Positions 42,743 to 52,274 of a stretch of DNA of 64,000 nucleotides are shown here, piece by piece. Each line of letters starts with the position of its first letter. Position 1 is the stretch's first letter. The stretch comes from JAVBQB01 sp031549265 (lineage in GTDB: Bacteria > Bacillota > Clostridia > Oscillospirales > JAVBQB01): assembly GCA_031549265.1 (NCBI GenBank), contig JAVBQB010000002.1, positions 868,001 to 932,000 on the forward strand. The letters are read 5' to 3'. Below the pieces are notes generated by a model, which was not told the origin of the DNA, did no database searches, and saw nothing but the letters and a program-made list of their open reading frames with translations. The position numbers were made by a program, and so were the translations under genes.

Positions 42743-43666
42743 ATGCGCGAGATGAGTTTATTTGAACAGCACGTCAGAAAAAACTTTCCGGAAATGCCGC
42801 TTCTAATTGACGCGCCGATGCGTGAGCATACCGCGTTTCGTATCGGCGGCCCCGCCGACCTCCTCGCTGTCCCACAGAGCGGCGGCGAAATCGCCGGGCT
42901 GCGTGTTCTCGCGTGTGGGGCGGGCATTCCGGTGCTGCACATCGGCAACGGAACCAATCTGCTGGTGAGCGACGCCGGGTTCCGTGGGCTTGTAATAAAG
43001 ACCTTTGACAGGTTTTCCAAAGTTAGTTTGACTAGCGATAACGAGATTACCGCCGAAAGCGGAATATTGCTTTCAAGGCTGGCTGTTTTCGCCAAGGACA
43101 GAGGTCTTGCCGGCTTGGAATTCGCGCACGGAATCCCGGGCACGCTTGGCGGCGCGGTCTGTATGAACGCCGGAGCGTACGGCGGCCAGATGAGCGATGT
43201 TGTCACCGCGTCAAAATGTCTTGGGGAAGACGGCACTGTTTGCCTTCTTTCGGCAGACGAACACGAGTTTCAATACCGCCACAGCTGCTATCAGGATCAG
43301 CCGGGAGCTATTGTGCTCGAGGTTGTCATCGTACTTCAACCCGGTGACAGCCGGGAAATTCAGGCCAGAATGCGCGAGCTCTCGGAGAAACGAAGCAAAT
43401 CCCAGCCACTCGAACTGCCGAGCGCCGGCAGCGTATTCCGCCGCCCTGAAAACGGATTTGCGGGCGCGCTGATCGAGCAGTGCGGACTCAAAGGACGTTC
43501 AATCGGCGGGGCGCAGGTATCCGAGAAGCATGCGGGATTCATCGTCAACCGGGGCGGCGCGACTTGCGACGACGTTTTGAGGCTGATTGAGCTTATTCAG
43601 GAGACTGTTTTGCGCGTCACGGGAGTGTCGCTCGAAACTGAAGTCAAGCATATTTCCGGAAACTGA
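42743..43666 (+). CDS. murB: UDP-N-acetylenolpyruvoylglucosamine reductase
   Basis: The 307-residue protein has the FAD-binding motifs HTAFRIGGPADLLAVP, LHIGNGTNLLVSD and IPGTLGGAVCMNAGAYGG, the YRHSCYQD segment, and PSAGSVFRRP, which contains the proton-donor Ser. MurB completes UDP-MurNAc. GGGG precedes the ATG. It heads a conserved run with rapZ-yvcK-whiA, 22 bp apart. Confidence 0.95.
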   Translation: MREMSLFEQHVRKNFPEMPLLIDAPMREHTAFRIGGPADLLAVPQSGGEIAGLRVLACGAGIPVLHIGNGTNLLVSDAGFRGLVIKTFDRFSKVSLTSDNEITAESGILLSRLAVFAKDRGLAGLEFAHGIPGTLGGAVCMNAGAYGGQMSDVVTASKCLGEDGTVCLLSADEHEFQYRHSCYQDQPGAIVLEVVIVLQPGDSREIQARMRELSEKRSKSQPLELPSAGSVFRRPENGFAGALIEQCGLKGRSIGGAQVSEKHAGFIVNRGGATCDDVLRLIELIQETVLRVTGVSLETEVKHISGN

Positions 43667-43688
43667 CAACCGGTCTTACGGAGGAAAA

Positions 43689-44549
43689 ATGGATTTTATA
43701 ATAATTACCGGCATGTCCGGCGCGGGTAAGAGTAAAATCGCCGCAGTACTTGAGGATATCGGATACTATTGCGTCGACAATATGCCGGTGGTGCTTATCC
43801 CGCGGTTTGCGGAACTGTGCCTGGCGTCGAGAGGCAGATATGAAAAGGTCGCGCTTGTCACAGATGTGCGCGGCGGAGAAACGTTTGACAATCTGTTTGA
43901 GTCGCTCGACTATATGCGGGAAATGGGCTGTGAATACAGGATTATCTTTGTTGAAGCTGCGGTCGACGTTATCATTCACCGCTATAAGGAATCGAGACGC
44001 CGGCATCCGCTGGCCGAGGACGGCGTGCCGATCGAAGTGACGGCGGCAAAGGAAAACGAGATGCTGGAATGTGTCAGAGAGCGCGCGAATCATATTATCG
44101 ACACCACGGCGCTCAGCGTCGCCGCATTACGGGAGCGGATTATCGCGCTGGTCAGTGACGAGCCCAAGCAGAGTACAATACTGGTGACGGTTGTGTCCTT
44201 TGGCTTCAAATATGGGCTGCCGATTGAGGCGGATCTGGTATTCGATGTCCGTTTCCTGCCGAACCCGTATTACATTCAGGAACTCAGGCCGAATACTGGG
44301 AATGACCCGGAGGTGCGCTCCTATGTGCTGAGTTGGCAGCAGACTCACGAGTTTTTAGGGCACCTATACACCATGGTGGACTTTTTGCTTCCCTATTATA
44401 TTGAAGAGGGAAAAACATCTGTTGTCATTGCGATCGGCTGTACAGGCGGCAAGCACCGGTCGGTTGCGCTCTCAAACGAGCTTTGTGACCATATCGGGCA
44501 GAGCGGCTATAAAACCGCCTCGCATCATCGGGATATCGACCGTAAATGA
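43689..44549 (+). CDS. rapZ: RNase adapter RapZ / YvcJ nucleotide-binding protein
   Basis: The 286-residue protein has Walker A GMSGAGKS (8-15), VDNMPVVLIP, DVRGGETF, DVRFLPNPYYI and the C-terminal GCTGGKHRSVA. Family members bind GTP/ATP and, in E. coli, control glmS through small RNAs; YvcJ affects competence in Bacillus. GGAGG precedes the ATG at 43689. The gene overlaps or abuts yvcK in the standard order. Confidence 0.95.
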   Translation: MDFIIITGMSGAGKSKIAAVLEDIGYYCVDNMPVVLIPRFAELCLASRGRYEKVALVTDVRGGETFDNLFESLDYMREMGCEYRIIFVEAAVDVIIHRYKESRRRHPLAEDGVPIEVTAAKENEMLECVRERANHIIDTTALSVAALRERIIALVSDEPKQSTILVTVVSFGFKYGLPIEADLVFDVRFLPNPYYIQELRPNTGNDPEVRSYVLSWQQTHEFLGHLYTMVDFLLPYYIEEGKTSVVIAIGCTGGKHRSVALSNELCDHIGQSGYKTASHHRDIDRK

Positions 44550-44563
44550 CGCACGGAGGAACT

Positions 44564-45676
44564 ATGGCGACTTTTTATAACGACAAAACGGGCTGCCCGG
44601 AGAGCTGCCAGGAGGCGGATGGGATTTGCTCGCTTGAACCGAAGATTGTCGCGATCGGGGGCGGAACGGGCCTGTCGACGATGCTGCGCGGCCTGAAAGA
44701 ATGCACGTCCAATATCACGGCGATAGTGACGGTTGCGGACGACGGCGGCGGGTCGGGCTGGCTGCGGCAGGATCTCGGAATGCTGCCACCCGGCGATATA
44801 AGGAACTGCATTCTGGCGCTGGCAAACACCGAGCCGGTTATGCAGCGCATACTGAATTACCGGTTTGAGGACGGCGCGCTCACCGGCCAGAGCTTTGGGA
44901 ACCTGTTTCTCGCGGCGCTGAACGGGATATACGACTCTTTCGACGAAGCGGTCCGACATATGGGAGAAGTGCTGGCGATAACCGGGCGCGTATTGCCGGT
45001 GACGAACGCGAACGTGCATCTTGTGGCCGAGTTCGAGAATGGAACGACGGTTTTCGGAGAGTCAAAAATATACGCTCACAAAAAAGAGCATCAGTGCAAA
45101 ATCACAAGGGTCAGGCTGTCCCCGGAGCATCCTCCCGCCCTGACACAGGCGTTGGAAGCTATTAACGGCGCGAACATGATCGTTCTCGGGCCGGGCAGTC
45201 TCTATACAAGCATAATTCCGAATTTGCTGGTCAGCGGCATTGCCGGCGCGATTTCGCGTGCCGACGCGCTGAAAATATATGTTTGCAACGTCATGACGCA
45301 GGAGGGCGAGACCGAGGGCTATACGGCGTTTGACCATGTGTCCGAGCTTTTGGCGCATTCCCTGCCCGGGCTTATTGACGTTTGTCTGGTTAATGACAGC
45401 AAGATTCCTGAGCGGCTCATCAAGCGGTACGAGATCGAAAGCGCCGAGCCGACGTACATCGACAGGAAGAGGTTCGAAAACGCCGGAATAAAGCTGCTGC
45501 AAAGGCCTTTGTTCTCGGAAACGAGTGAGTTCGCGCGGCATGATTCGCTCCTGTTGGCCGCTGAACTGATGTCAGCGTTTATCGAAATCAGGAACAGGCC
45601 GGGAAGCCTTGGCGCGGCGGATCGGCGGGCCCATGACAGGGTGACGGCCAGACTCAGGGCAGCCATTGGTGATTAA
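44564..45676 (+). CDS. yvcK: YvcK-family gluconeogenesis/cell-shape factor (CofD-like fold)
   Basis: The 370-residue protein has VAIGGGTGLSTMLRGLK, VTVADDGGGSGWLRQDLGMLPPGD and LGPGSLYTSIIPNLLV. These are typical of the YvcK/CofD family, which binds UDP-sugars and affects PBP placement and growth on gluconeogenic carbon. The start ATG at 44564 has CGGAGG upstream; the ATG at 44546 overlaps the rapZ stop. It carries an N-terminal extension of about 23 residues with three Cys. Confidence 0.93.
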   Translation: MATFYNDKTGCPESCQEADGICSLEPKIVAIGGGTGLSTMLRGLKECTSNITAIVTVADDGGGSGWLRQDLGMLPPGDIRNCILALANTEPVMQRILNYRFEDGALTGQSFGNLFLAALNGIYDSFDEAVRHMGEVLAITGRVLPVTNANVHLVAEFENGTTVFGESKIYAHKKEHQCKITRVRLSPEHPPALTQALEAINGANMIVLGPGSLYTSIIPNLLVSGIAGAISRADALKIYVCNVMTQEGETEGYTAFDHVSELLAHSLPGLIDVCLVNDSKIPERLIKRYEIESAEPTYIDRKRFENAGIKLLQRPLFSETSEFARHDSLLLAAELMSAFIEIRNRPGSLGAADRRAHDRVTARLRAAIGD

Positions 45677-45677
45677 T

Positions 45678-46598
45678 ATGTCCTTTTCGCTAAAAGTGAA
45701 ATCAGAGCTTTGCAAAACAATAAATAAGAAGAACTGCTGTCAGGTGGCGGAGGCATACGGCGCGATGCTGCTCGGAAACGCTTTTTCGTTTCACGGTATA
45801 CGCATCGTTACCGAGTGCCGACCGTATGCCGAGCTGCTTCCGCCGCTGTTTGACGCCGCTTTTGGGCTGGCGTTTGACAGCGCGCCTGATTTGGACAAGC
45901 CATCGGGTAAGTTGATATTCAAAATCAGTGACAAAACTAAACTTACAAAGATCTTTGATACAATCGGTACGCGGCAGGAAGGCGAAATCGCGGTACACCT
46001 CAATCTTGCCGTGCTCGAGGAGGAGTGCTGCCGAACTGCTTTTTTACGCGGCGCGTTTCTGTCAGGGGGGTCTGTTACTGATCCTGAAAAGAAATATCAC
46101 CTCGAAATCATAACGCCACATCTGAACCTCAGCCGCGAACTGGTAGCACTGCTGCTGGATATGGGCCTCGCGCCGCGTCATACGGTGCGCCGTTCGGTTA
46201 ACGTAGTCTACTTTAAGTCCAGCGAGAGTATCGAGGATTTTCTGACGACGGTCAGGGCGTCGGCGTCGGTGATTGACTTTATGCAGACCAAGGTGGAGAA
46301 GGATGTGCGCAACCTGGTAAACCGCAAGGTTAACTGTGAGACGGCAAACCTCGGTAAAATCGTTAACGCCTCAGTGCAGCAGTGCCGCGCCATTGAGAAG
46401 ATCAGAGACATAAAAGGGCTGAACAGTCTGCCGGATAAACTGCGTCAAACCGCAGAAGCCAGGCTGGAATTTCCCGAAGCGCCGCTTATCGAGCTCGCGG
46501 CAATGCTGGGCGAGTCGGTAACCCGGTCAGGAGTGAATCACAGACTGCGCAGACTGGTGGAAATCGCCAGTGAGCTGGGGGAGGATGGTGCTGAGTGA
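45678..46598 (+). CDS. whiA: DNA-binding protein WhiA
   Basis: The 306-residue protein has an N-terminal domain with a degenerate LAGLIDADG fold (AFLRGAFLSGGSVTDPEKKYHLE) and a C-terminal HTH (MLGESVTRSGVNHRLRRLVEIA). WhiA influences division and chromosome segregation in Firmicutes and sporulation in actinobacteria. The ATG lies 1 bp after the yvcK stop; the 3' end overlaps dnaE by 4 bp. Confidence 0.95.
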   Translation: MSFSLKVKSELCKTINKKNCCQVAEAYGAMLLGNAFSFHGIRIVTECRPYAELLPPLFDAAFGLAFDSAPDLDKPSGKLIFKISDKTKLTKIFDTIGTRQEGEIAVHLNLAVLEEECCRTAFLRGAFLSGGSVTDPEKKYHLEIITPHLNLSRELVALLLDMGLAPRHTVRRSVNVVYFKSSESIEDFLTTVRASASVIDFMQTKVEKDVRNLVNRKVNCETANLGKIVNASVQQCRAIEKIRDIKGLNSLPDKLRQTAEARLEFPEAPLIELAAMLGESVTRSGVNHRLRRLVEIASELGEDGAE

Positions 46599-49500
46599 CT
46601 AATTTCGTTCATCTTCATCTGCATACCGAATTCAGTCTGCTCGACGGAGCGTGCAGGATCAAGAAGCTGGTCGAGCACGTTGACGGAATCGGGCAGTCCG
46701 CTGTCGCGATCACCGACCACGGAGTCATGTACGGGGTTATCGACTTCTACAAGGAATGCGTCTCCCACGGGATAAAGCCGATAATCGGCTGCGAGGTGTA
46801 TGTAGCCAGGCGCGGAAGGCGGGACAAGGTACAGGAATTTGACTCTAATCCGTATCACATGGTGCTGCTCTGCAAGAACAATACCGGATATCAAAATCTG
46901 ATAAAGCTGGTGAGCGCTGGATTCATCGAGGGGTTCTACAACAAGCCGAGAGTTGACATCGAGCTGCTGAGGGAACATAACGACGGGCTCGTGGCAACGT
47001 CGGCGTGCCTCGCCGGAGCGGTCGCGCAGGCGGTGACCGACGGCGATTATGACAAAGCGAAGACGCGGGCTCTGGAGCTTGCCGAAATTTTCGGGGAAGG
47101 CAATTTCTATCTCGAACTTCAGGATCACGGCATCCCTGAGCAGCAGGCTGTCAACCGCGCGCTGCTGCGTATCCACAACGAAACCGGCATTCCGCTGGTG
47201 GCCGCCAACGACGCGCATTACATCAGCAAGGCCGACTCGCACATGCAGGACGTGCTCCTTTGCATTCAGACCAACAGCACGGTTGACCAGCCGGACAGGA
47301 TGCGCTTTCCAGGAGACGAGTTTTATGTCAAGACTGGGGACGAGATGTCCGAGCTGTTCGAGAAATACCCGGGCGCGATAGAAAACACAATCGCCATCGC
47401 CGACAAATGCAATCTCAATTTCGAGTTTGGCAAGCGTCATCTGCCGGTTTTCGAGCTGCCCGAAGGCAAGAACGACAGCTTTGAGTACCTCAGCGAGCTC
47501 TGCGAGACCGGCTTCCGGGAAAAATATCAGGATACTGACAGCAGCTTTCGCGACAGGCTGAATTATGAACTGGACATGATCCGCCGCATGGGGTTTGTCG
47601 ATTATTTCCTGATCGTCAGCGACTTCATAACCTACGCTAAATCGCGCGGCATTCCGGTGGGCCCGGGCAGGGGCTCCGCCGCCGGAAGCATTGTGTCGTA
47701 CTGTCTGGGGATTACCGGAATTGACCCGATAAAATACAACCTTTACTTCGAGCGGTTCCTAAATCCGGAACGTATCAGCATGCCGGATATCGACATAGAT
47801 TTCTGCTACATCAGAAGGCAGGAAGTCATCGATTACGTCATAGACAAGTACGGCGAGGATCATGTCGCGCAGATCGTAACGTTCGGCACCATGGGCGCGC
47901 GAGCCGCGATACGAGACGTCGGGCGAGCGCTCAACATTTCCTATGCGCAGGTGGATGTAGTCGCGAAGCTGATTCCCTTTTCGCTGCACATGACTATAGA
48001 AAACGCGCTGAAAATGTCGCCGCAGCTTCGCGAGATGTACGAATCGGACTCGGCAATCCGTGAGCTGATTGATACCGCCCGCGCGGTCGAGGGACTGCCG
48101 AGGCACGCGTCAACGCACGCCGCCGGAGTGCTGATTACCGGCAAGCCGGTGTCCGAATATGTCCCGCTGGCCAAAAACGGCGACGCGATAGTCACCCAGT
48201 TTCCTATGGGAACGCTGGAAGAATTGGGACTGCTGAAGATTGACTTCCTTGGCCTGCGAAATCTCACTGTCATCGCGGACTGCGAAAAAATGATACGCCA
48301 AAGCACCCCGGAATTCTCGGTTGACCGGATACCCGAGGTTGACATAAAAACATATGAGATGCTGGCTGCCGGCAAGACGCTGGGCGTATTCCAGCTGGAA
48401 AGCGCGGGAATGACCTCGGTCTGCGTCGGACTCAGGCCGCAGAATATCGAGGATATTACGGCTCTTGTGGCGCTCTACCGTCCGGGGCCGATGGACTATA
48501 TACCCCAGTTTGTCGCAGCCAAGCACAATCCTGAAAAGATCAAGTACCGTCACGACAGCTTGAAGGAAATCCTCGGAGTAACATACGGATGTATGGTTTA
48601 CCAGGAGCAGGTGCTGGAGATATTCCGAAAGCTCGCCGGATTTTCACTGGGCAAGGCGGACATGGTTCGGCGCGCGATGTCCAAGAAGAAACACGCCGAG
48701 CTGATGCGTGAGCGCGATAATTTCATCTACGGTAATCCTGAAGAGGGCATCATGGGAACAGTCGCAAACGGCGTGCCGGAGGACATCGCGGCGGTGATAT
48801 TCGACGATATCATGGACTTTGCCAATTACGCGTTTAACAAAGCCCACGCGGCCTCGTACGCGGTGATAGCGTATCAGACGGCATATCTCAAGCGCCACTT
48901 CCCGCGGCAGTATATGGCGGCGCTGCTCACCTCGGTGCTCGACAGTCCTACGGGCGTCGCCGACTATATCGCGGGCTGCCGCGATATGGGTATTACCGTG
49001 CTGCCTCCGGATATCAACCATTCGCAAGAGAATTTCACGGTGTCGGGCGATGATATTCGCTTCGGACTTGTCGCGGTTAAGAATGTCGGTCATTCCTTTG
49101 TCGCGCAGATAGTAAAGGAGCGGGCAGGGTCGGGCGAGTTTGTTTCGTTTTATGATTTTTGCAGCCGGATGCACGAACACGAGCTGAACCGCAGGGCGCT
49201 CGAAAGCATGATAAAGGCGGGCGCGATGGACTGCTTTGGAGATACGCGAAACGCTATGTTTCGGGATATCGACAGGGTCATAGGCGTAATAGCCGACCGC
49301 AAGGTTCGAAATATCGACGGGCAAGTCGGTTTCTTCGACAATGATTCGCCAAACGCCGGCGCGCTGGAGGTCAGGCCCGCTCCCGAATTTTCCCAGCGCG
49401 AGCTTATGGCAAAGGAGAAGGAGGCGACCGGTCTATACCTCTCCGGCCACCCGATGGATGAATACAGGGAGACCATCCGAAAGGCCGGCGCTGTGTCAAT

Positions 49501-50068
49501 CAGGCGGATACTTGCCGACTTTGAGAACGAACACGGCCCTGTGACATTCCGCGATGAGATGAAAATCAAGGTCGCCGGAATTGTGACCACGGTTCGTAAT
49601 AAAGCGACGCGAAACAACTCCCAGATGGCATATGTCACACTGGAGGATGAGACCGCGTCAATTGAGCTAATTGTCTTTTCGAGGGCTATCACTGATTTTG
49701 GAGCGTATTTGAGGGTGGACAGCGTTGTAGTCGTAACCGGGAAAATATCCGTCAGAGAAGATAAGGAACCGCAGATAATCGTAGATATAGTCGCCCCGGC
49801 GGCTGGTTATATGCCTGATACAGACGTACCGGCAGTAAATGAGACAAAAGTCTCAAAGGTTTTTGTTAAAATCGGCAGAAACAATGATAAAGCGTCCAGG
49901 GTTCTGCCAATAATAAAGATGTTTCCGGGGCTCACCCCTGTTGTGGTTGCCTTTGAGGAAGACGGTCGAAAGGTCAGAGGTTCCTGCGCGCCGGATCGGA
50001 GGCTCATTGCGGAACTGCGAGGTATTCTCGGAGACGACTGCGTTGTTGAGGTTGCGGACGCGATCTGA
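46595..50068 (+). CDS. dnaE: DNA polymerase III alpha subunit
   Basis: The 1157-residue protein has an N-terminal PHP domain (FVHLHLHTEFSLLDG), catalytic Asp residues (GPGRGSAAGSIVSY, then MPDIDIDF), fingers (RHASTHAAGVLIT), tandem HhH and an OB fold (VKVAGIVTTVRNKATRN). Low-GC Gram-positives use it with PolC at the fork. The GTG start overlaps the whiA stop (GTGA) and is behind GGGGGAGG. pfkA follows from its own promoter. Confidence 0.97.
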   Translation: MTNFVHLHLHTEFSLLDGACRIKKLVEHVDGIGQSAVAITDHGVMYGVIDFYKECVSHGIKPIIGCEVYVARRGRRDKVQEFDSNPYHMVLLCKNNTGYQNLIKLVSAGFIEGFYNKPRVDIELLREHNDGLVATSACLAGAVAQAVTDGDYDKAKTRALELAEIFGEGNFYLELQDHGIPEQQAVNRALLRIHNETGIPLVAANDAHYISKADSHMQDVLLCIQTNSTVDQPDRMRFPGDEFYVKTGDEMSELFEKYPGAIENTIAIADKCNLNFEFGKRHLPVFELPEGKNDSFEYLSELCETGFREKYQDTDSSFRDRLNYELDMIRRMGFVDYFLIVSDFITYAKSRGIPVGPGRGSAAGSIVSYCLGITGIDPIKYNLYFERFLNPERISMPDIDIDFCYIRRQEVIDYVIDKYGEDHVAQIVTFGTMGARAAIRDVGRALNISYAQVDVVAKLIPFSLHMTIENALKMSPQLREMYESDSAIRELIDTARAVEGLPRHASTHAAGVLITGKPVSEYVPLAKNGDAIVTQFPMGTLEELGLLKIDFLGLRNLTVIADCEKMIRQSTPEFSVDRIPEVDIKTYEMLAAGKTLGVFQLESAGMTSVCVGLRPQNIEDITALVALYRPGPMDYIPQFVAAKHNPEKIKYRHDSLKEILGVTYGCMVYQEQVLEIFRKLAGFSLGKADMVRRAMSKKKHAELMRERDNFIYGNPEEGIMGTVANGVPEDIAAVIFDDIMDFANYAFNKAHAASYAVIAYQTAYLKRHFPRQYMAALLTSVLDSPTGVADYIAGCRDMGITVLPPDINHSQENFTVSGDDIRFGLVAVKNVGHSFVAQIVKERAGSGEFVSFYDFCSRMHEHELNRRALESMIKAGAMDCFGDTRNAMFRDIDRVIGVIADRKVRNIDGQVGFFDNDSPNAGALEVRPAPEFSQRELMAKEKEATGLYLSGHPMDEYRETIRKAGAVSIRRILADFENEHGPVTFRDEMKIKVAGIVTTVRNKATRNNSQMAYVTLEDETASIELIVFSRAITDFGAYLRVDSVVVVTGKISVREDKEPQIIVDIVAPAAGYMPDTDVPAVNETKVSKVFVKIGRNNDKASRVLPIIKMFPGLTPVVVAFEEDGRKVRGSCAPDRRLIAELRGILGDDCVVEVADAI

Positions 50069-50086
50069 TTGGACGGGTTTTTCGGC

Positions 50087-50115
50087 TTGCGCTTTTTGGA
50101 AAATTGCTATATACT
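50087..50115 (+). promoter_or_regulatory. pfkA promoter
   Basis: TTGCGC (50087-50092), 17 bp, TATACT (50110-50115), about 90 bp before the ATG. Confidence 0.6.
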
Positions 50116-50207
50116 GTTTGATGTTAACAAGGCGCGAATCAATTGCCAATCCTTCTGACTGACATGGCGGAATGCCGGAATTTCCGGTAAAAGTGACGGA
50201 GGTAGTT

Positions 50208-51191
50208 ATGTCGAAAAAGATTAACCGAATCGGCGTTTTGACAAGTGGCGGAGACGCTCCGGGAATGAACCCGGCGATCAGGGCGGTCGTAAGGACCGCA
50301 CGTTTTCATAAAATTGAGTGCCTCGGAATCCGGCGCGGCTTTAACGGCCTGATTAACGGCGACGTGTTTTCACTTGATGGCAAAGAGGTAACTGGCCTGA
50401 TTACTCGCGGTGGCACCATCCTTTTTACCGCGCGCTGTCAGGAATTCATGGAGCTAGACGGCCAGAAAAAAGCCGCCAATATCTGCAAGTATCTTGGCAT
50501 TGACGGAGTTATTGCCATAGGCGGAGACGGTACGTTTAGAGGCGCGCGGGATCTTGCCAGACAGGGAATACCGGTTGTCGGCATCCCGGCGACGATTGAT
50601 AACGATATTGCGTGTACGAATTACACAATTGGATTTGACTCCGCCTGCAACACGGCCATTGAATGCATCGACAAGCTGCGCGATACAATGCAGTCTCATG
50701 AGCGCTGTTCAGTTGTCGAGGTAATGGGACGCCGCGCGGGGCATCTGGCTATGTATGTGGGCGTCGCGACCGGCGCCACGACTATTTTGACGCCTGAAGT
50801 GCCGATCGATTTTGAGAAAGACGTCGCGGAGAAAATACGCCGCGCCAGAATATCGGGCAGAACACATTTTCTTATTATTGTCGCGGAAGGCGTCGGTAAC
50901 ATCAATGATCTCGCTGCTCAAATCAAAGAGGAAACTGGAATTGATCCGCGCGTGACCATACTCGGACACATACAGCGCGGTGGAACGCCGTCGGCGCGCG
51001 ACAGGGTTAACGCCAGCCGCATGGGCAAGCTCGCTGTCGATGTTCTGATTGAGGGCAAAGAAAACAGGGTGATCAGTCAGATAGACGGCCAGACCGTTGA
51101 TCTCGACCTTGAGGAAGCGCTGGAGATGAAGCGCACACTCCAGCAGTCGATGATCGACACGGCATCCGTTTTGACCAGCGGCTACTTTTAA
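50208..51191 (+). CDS. pfkA: ATP-dependent 6-phosphofructokinase
   Basis: The 327-residue protein is of bacterial PfkA size. It has LTSGGDAPGMNPAIRAVV, IGGDGTFRGA, the catalytic PATIDNDI and MGRRAGHLA. It phosphorylates fructose 6-phosphate, the control step of glycolysis. GGAGG lies 5 nt before the ATG at 50208. The dnaE-pfkA pairing is common in Firmicutes. It converges on spo0A, with a shared terminator. Confidence 0.96.
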   Translation: MSKKINRIGVLTSGGDAPGMNPAIRAVVRTARFHKIECLGIRRGFNGLINGDVFSLDGKEVTGLITRGGTILFTARCQEFMELDGQKKAANICKYLGIDGVIAIGGDGTFRGARDLARQGIPVVGIPATIDNDIACTNYTIGFDSACNTAIECIDKLRDTMQSHERCSVVEVMGRRAGHLAMYVGVATGATTILTPEVPIDFEKDVAEKIRRARISGRTHFLIIVAEGVGNINDLAAQIKEETGIDPRVTILGHIQRGGTPSARDRVNASRMGKLAVDVLIEGKENRVISQIDGQTVDLDLEEALEMKRTLQQSMIDTASVLTSGYF

Positions 51192-51218
51192 TAGAACATG
51201 ACTGCGTTGGAATAATAA

Positions 51219-51250
51219 AATTGCGGCTTGGGAATGACCAAGCCGCAATT
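51219..51250. terminator. Bidirectional terminator between pfkA and spo0A
   Basis: AATTGCGGCTTGG (51219-51231) and CCAAGCCGCAATT (51238-51250) form a perfect 13-bp stem, with A/T tracts on both sides. Confidence 0.85.
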
Positions 51251-51274
51251 CTGTTGTATTTATAAATCTAAAGC

Positions 51275-52066
51275 TCAGGCTCCGGTTTTTAACTGTAACG
51301 AGAGCCGGTCGGCGATCATCGCGATAAACTCGGAATTAGTCGGCTTGCCTTTAGAGTTTGAAACAGTGTAGCCGAAAAAACTTTGCAGCGTTTCAATATC
51401 GCCGCGGTCCCAGGCGACCTCGATCGCGTGACGGATTGCCCGCTCAACGCGGGAGGTTGTTGTGTTGTAGGTCTTAGCGACGGTCGGATAGAGTACCTTA
51501 GTGACAGCGTTTATCACTTCCCGGTCTTTGATAACCATAATTATTGCCTCGCGGAGATACTGATACCCTTTTATATGCGCCGGAACGCCGATTTCGTGTA
51601 TAATCGCAGTCACTCTGGATTCGATGTCCAGTTCTGTTTTATTGGCGCGAACCTGCTGAAAAGAGAGCATTGAAGTGTGGGCTTTGGGTCTGAAATCCAA
51701 TTGGGAGATGCGCTCAATCAAAGTTTCCATGTCAAAAGGCTTAATCATAAAATAGTAAACGCCGAGTGAAGCCACTTCCGCTGTGGTGTATTCGTTATAA
51801 AAGTTTGACAAAACAAGAATAGCCGGTTTTCTCGACATGTTGAGTGAGTTTATCTGCTTGATAGCGCTGAGGCCGTCCAAATCGGGCATGACAATATCTA
51901 TCAGAAGTATGTCAGGCTCCAGTTCTCTCATCATGCGCACTGCCTCGTTGCCGTTGGTAGCATTGCCGATAACATGAAGTCCAGGCTCTTTGTTAAGCCT
52001 CTCTATCAACAGATTGCGAAATTCAGTGTTGACATCCGCCACGACAATACTTATGCTTTTCTCCAT
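51275..52066 (-). CDS. spo0A: Sporulation master regulator Spo0A
   Basis: The 263-residue protein has a receiver domain with phospho-acceptor Asp57 (LLIDIVMPDLDG), Ser in LVLSNFYN and Lys in MIKPFDME. The Spo0A-specific C-terminal domain contains the recognition helix region TTSRVERAIRHAIEVAWDRGD. The acidic pocket reads A-D11-V, so the second Asp usual in receivers is Val. The ATG at 52066 is set by AGGAGGAG upstream. It lies downstream of spoIVB in the usual order, after a 200-bp gap that presumably holds its own promoter. Confidence 0.97.
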   Translation of the reverse strand: MEKSISIVVADVNTEFRNLLIERLNKEPGLHVIGNATNGNEAVRMMRELEPDILLIDIVMPDLDGLSAIKQINSLNMSRKPAILVLSNFYNEYTTAEVASLGVYYFMIKPFDMETLIERISQLDFRPKAHTSMLSFQQVRANKTELDIESRVTAIIHEIGVPAHIKGYQYLREAIIMVIKDREVINAVTKVLYPTVAKTYNTTTSRVERAIRHAIEVAWDRGDIETLQSFFGYTVSNSKGKPTNSEFIAMIADRLSLQLKTGA

Positions 52067-52274
52067 TTTGTCTCCTCCTATTATTACGTCTTTTGACGAT
52101 ATGTTTGAATCATAAATATAAAGTAACACGTAAGAAGGAATTTTGCAAGAGAAAATTTGGAAATAATTTGAAATTATGTTAAATAACTGGTCGGATGCTG
52201 AGTTATGTTCCTGAATAAAACATATTCAAACAGTAGTCGACAGCAATTAACATCATTTGCAGGCCGGCGGAGGA

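Noticed and set aside
52067..52270. 0A box upstream of spo0A
   Set aside because: CTGTCGAC near 52240 shares only the core of the TTTGTCGAA consensus and is also a simple palindrome.
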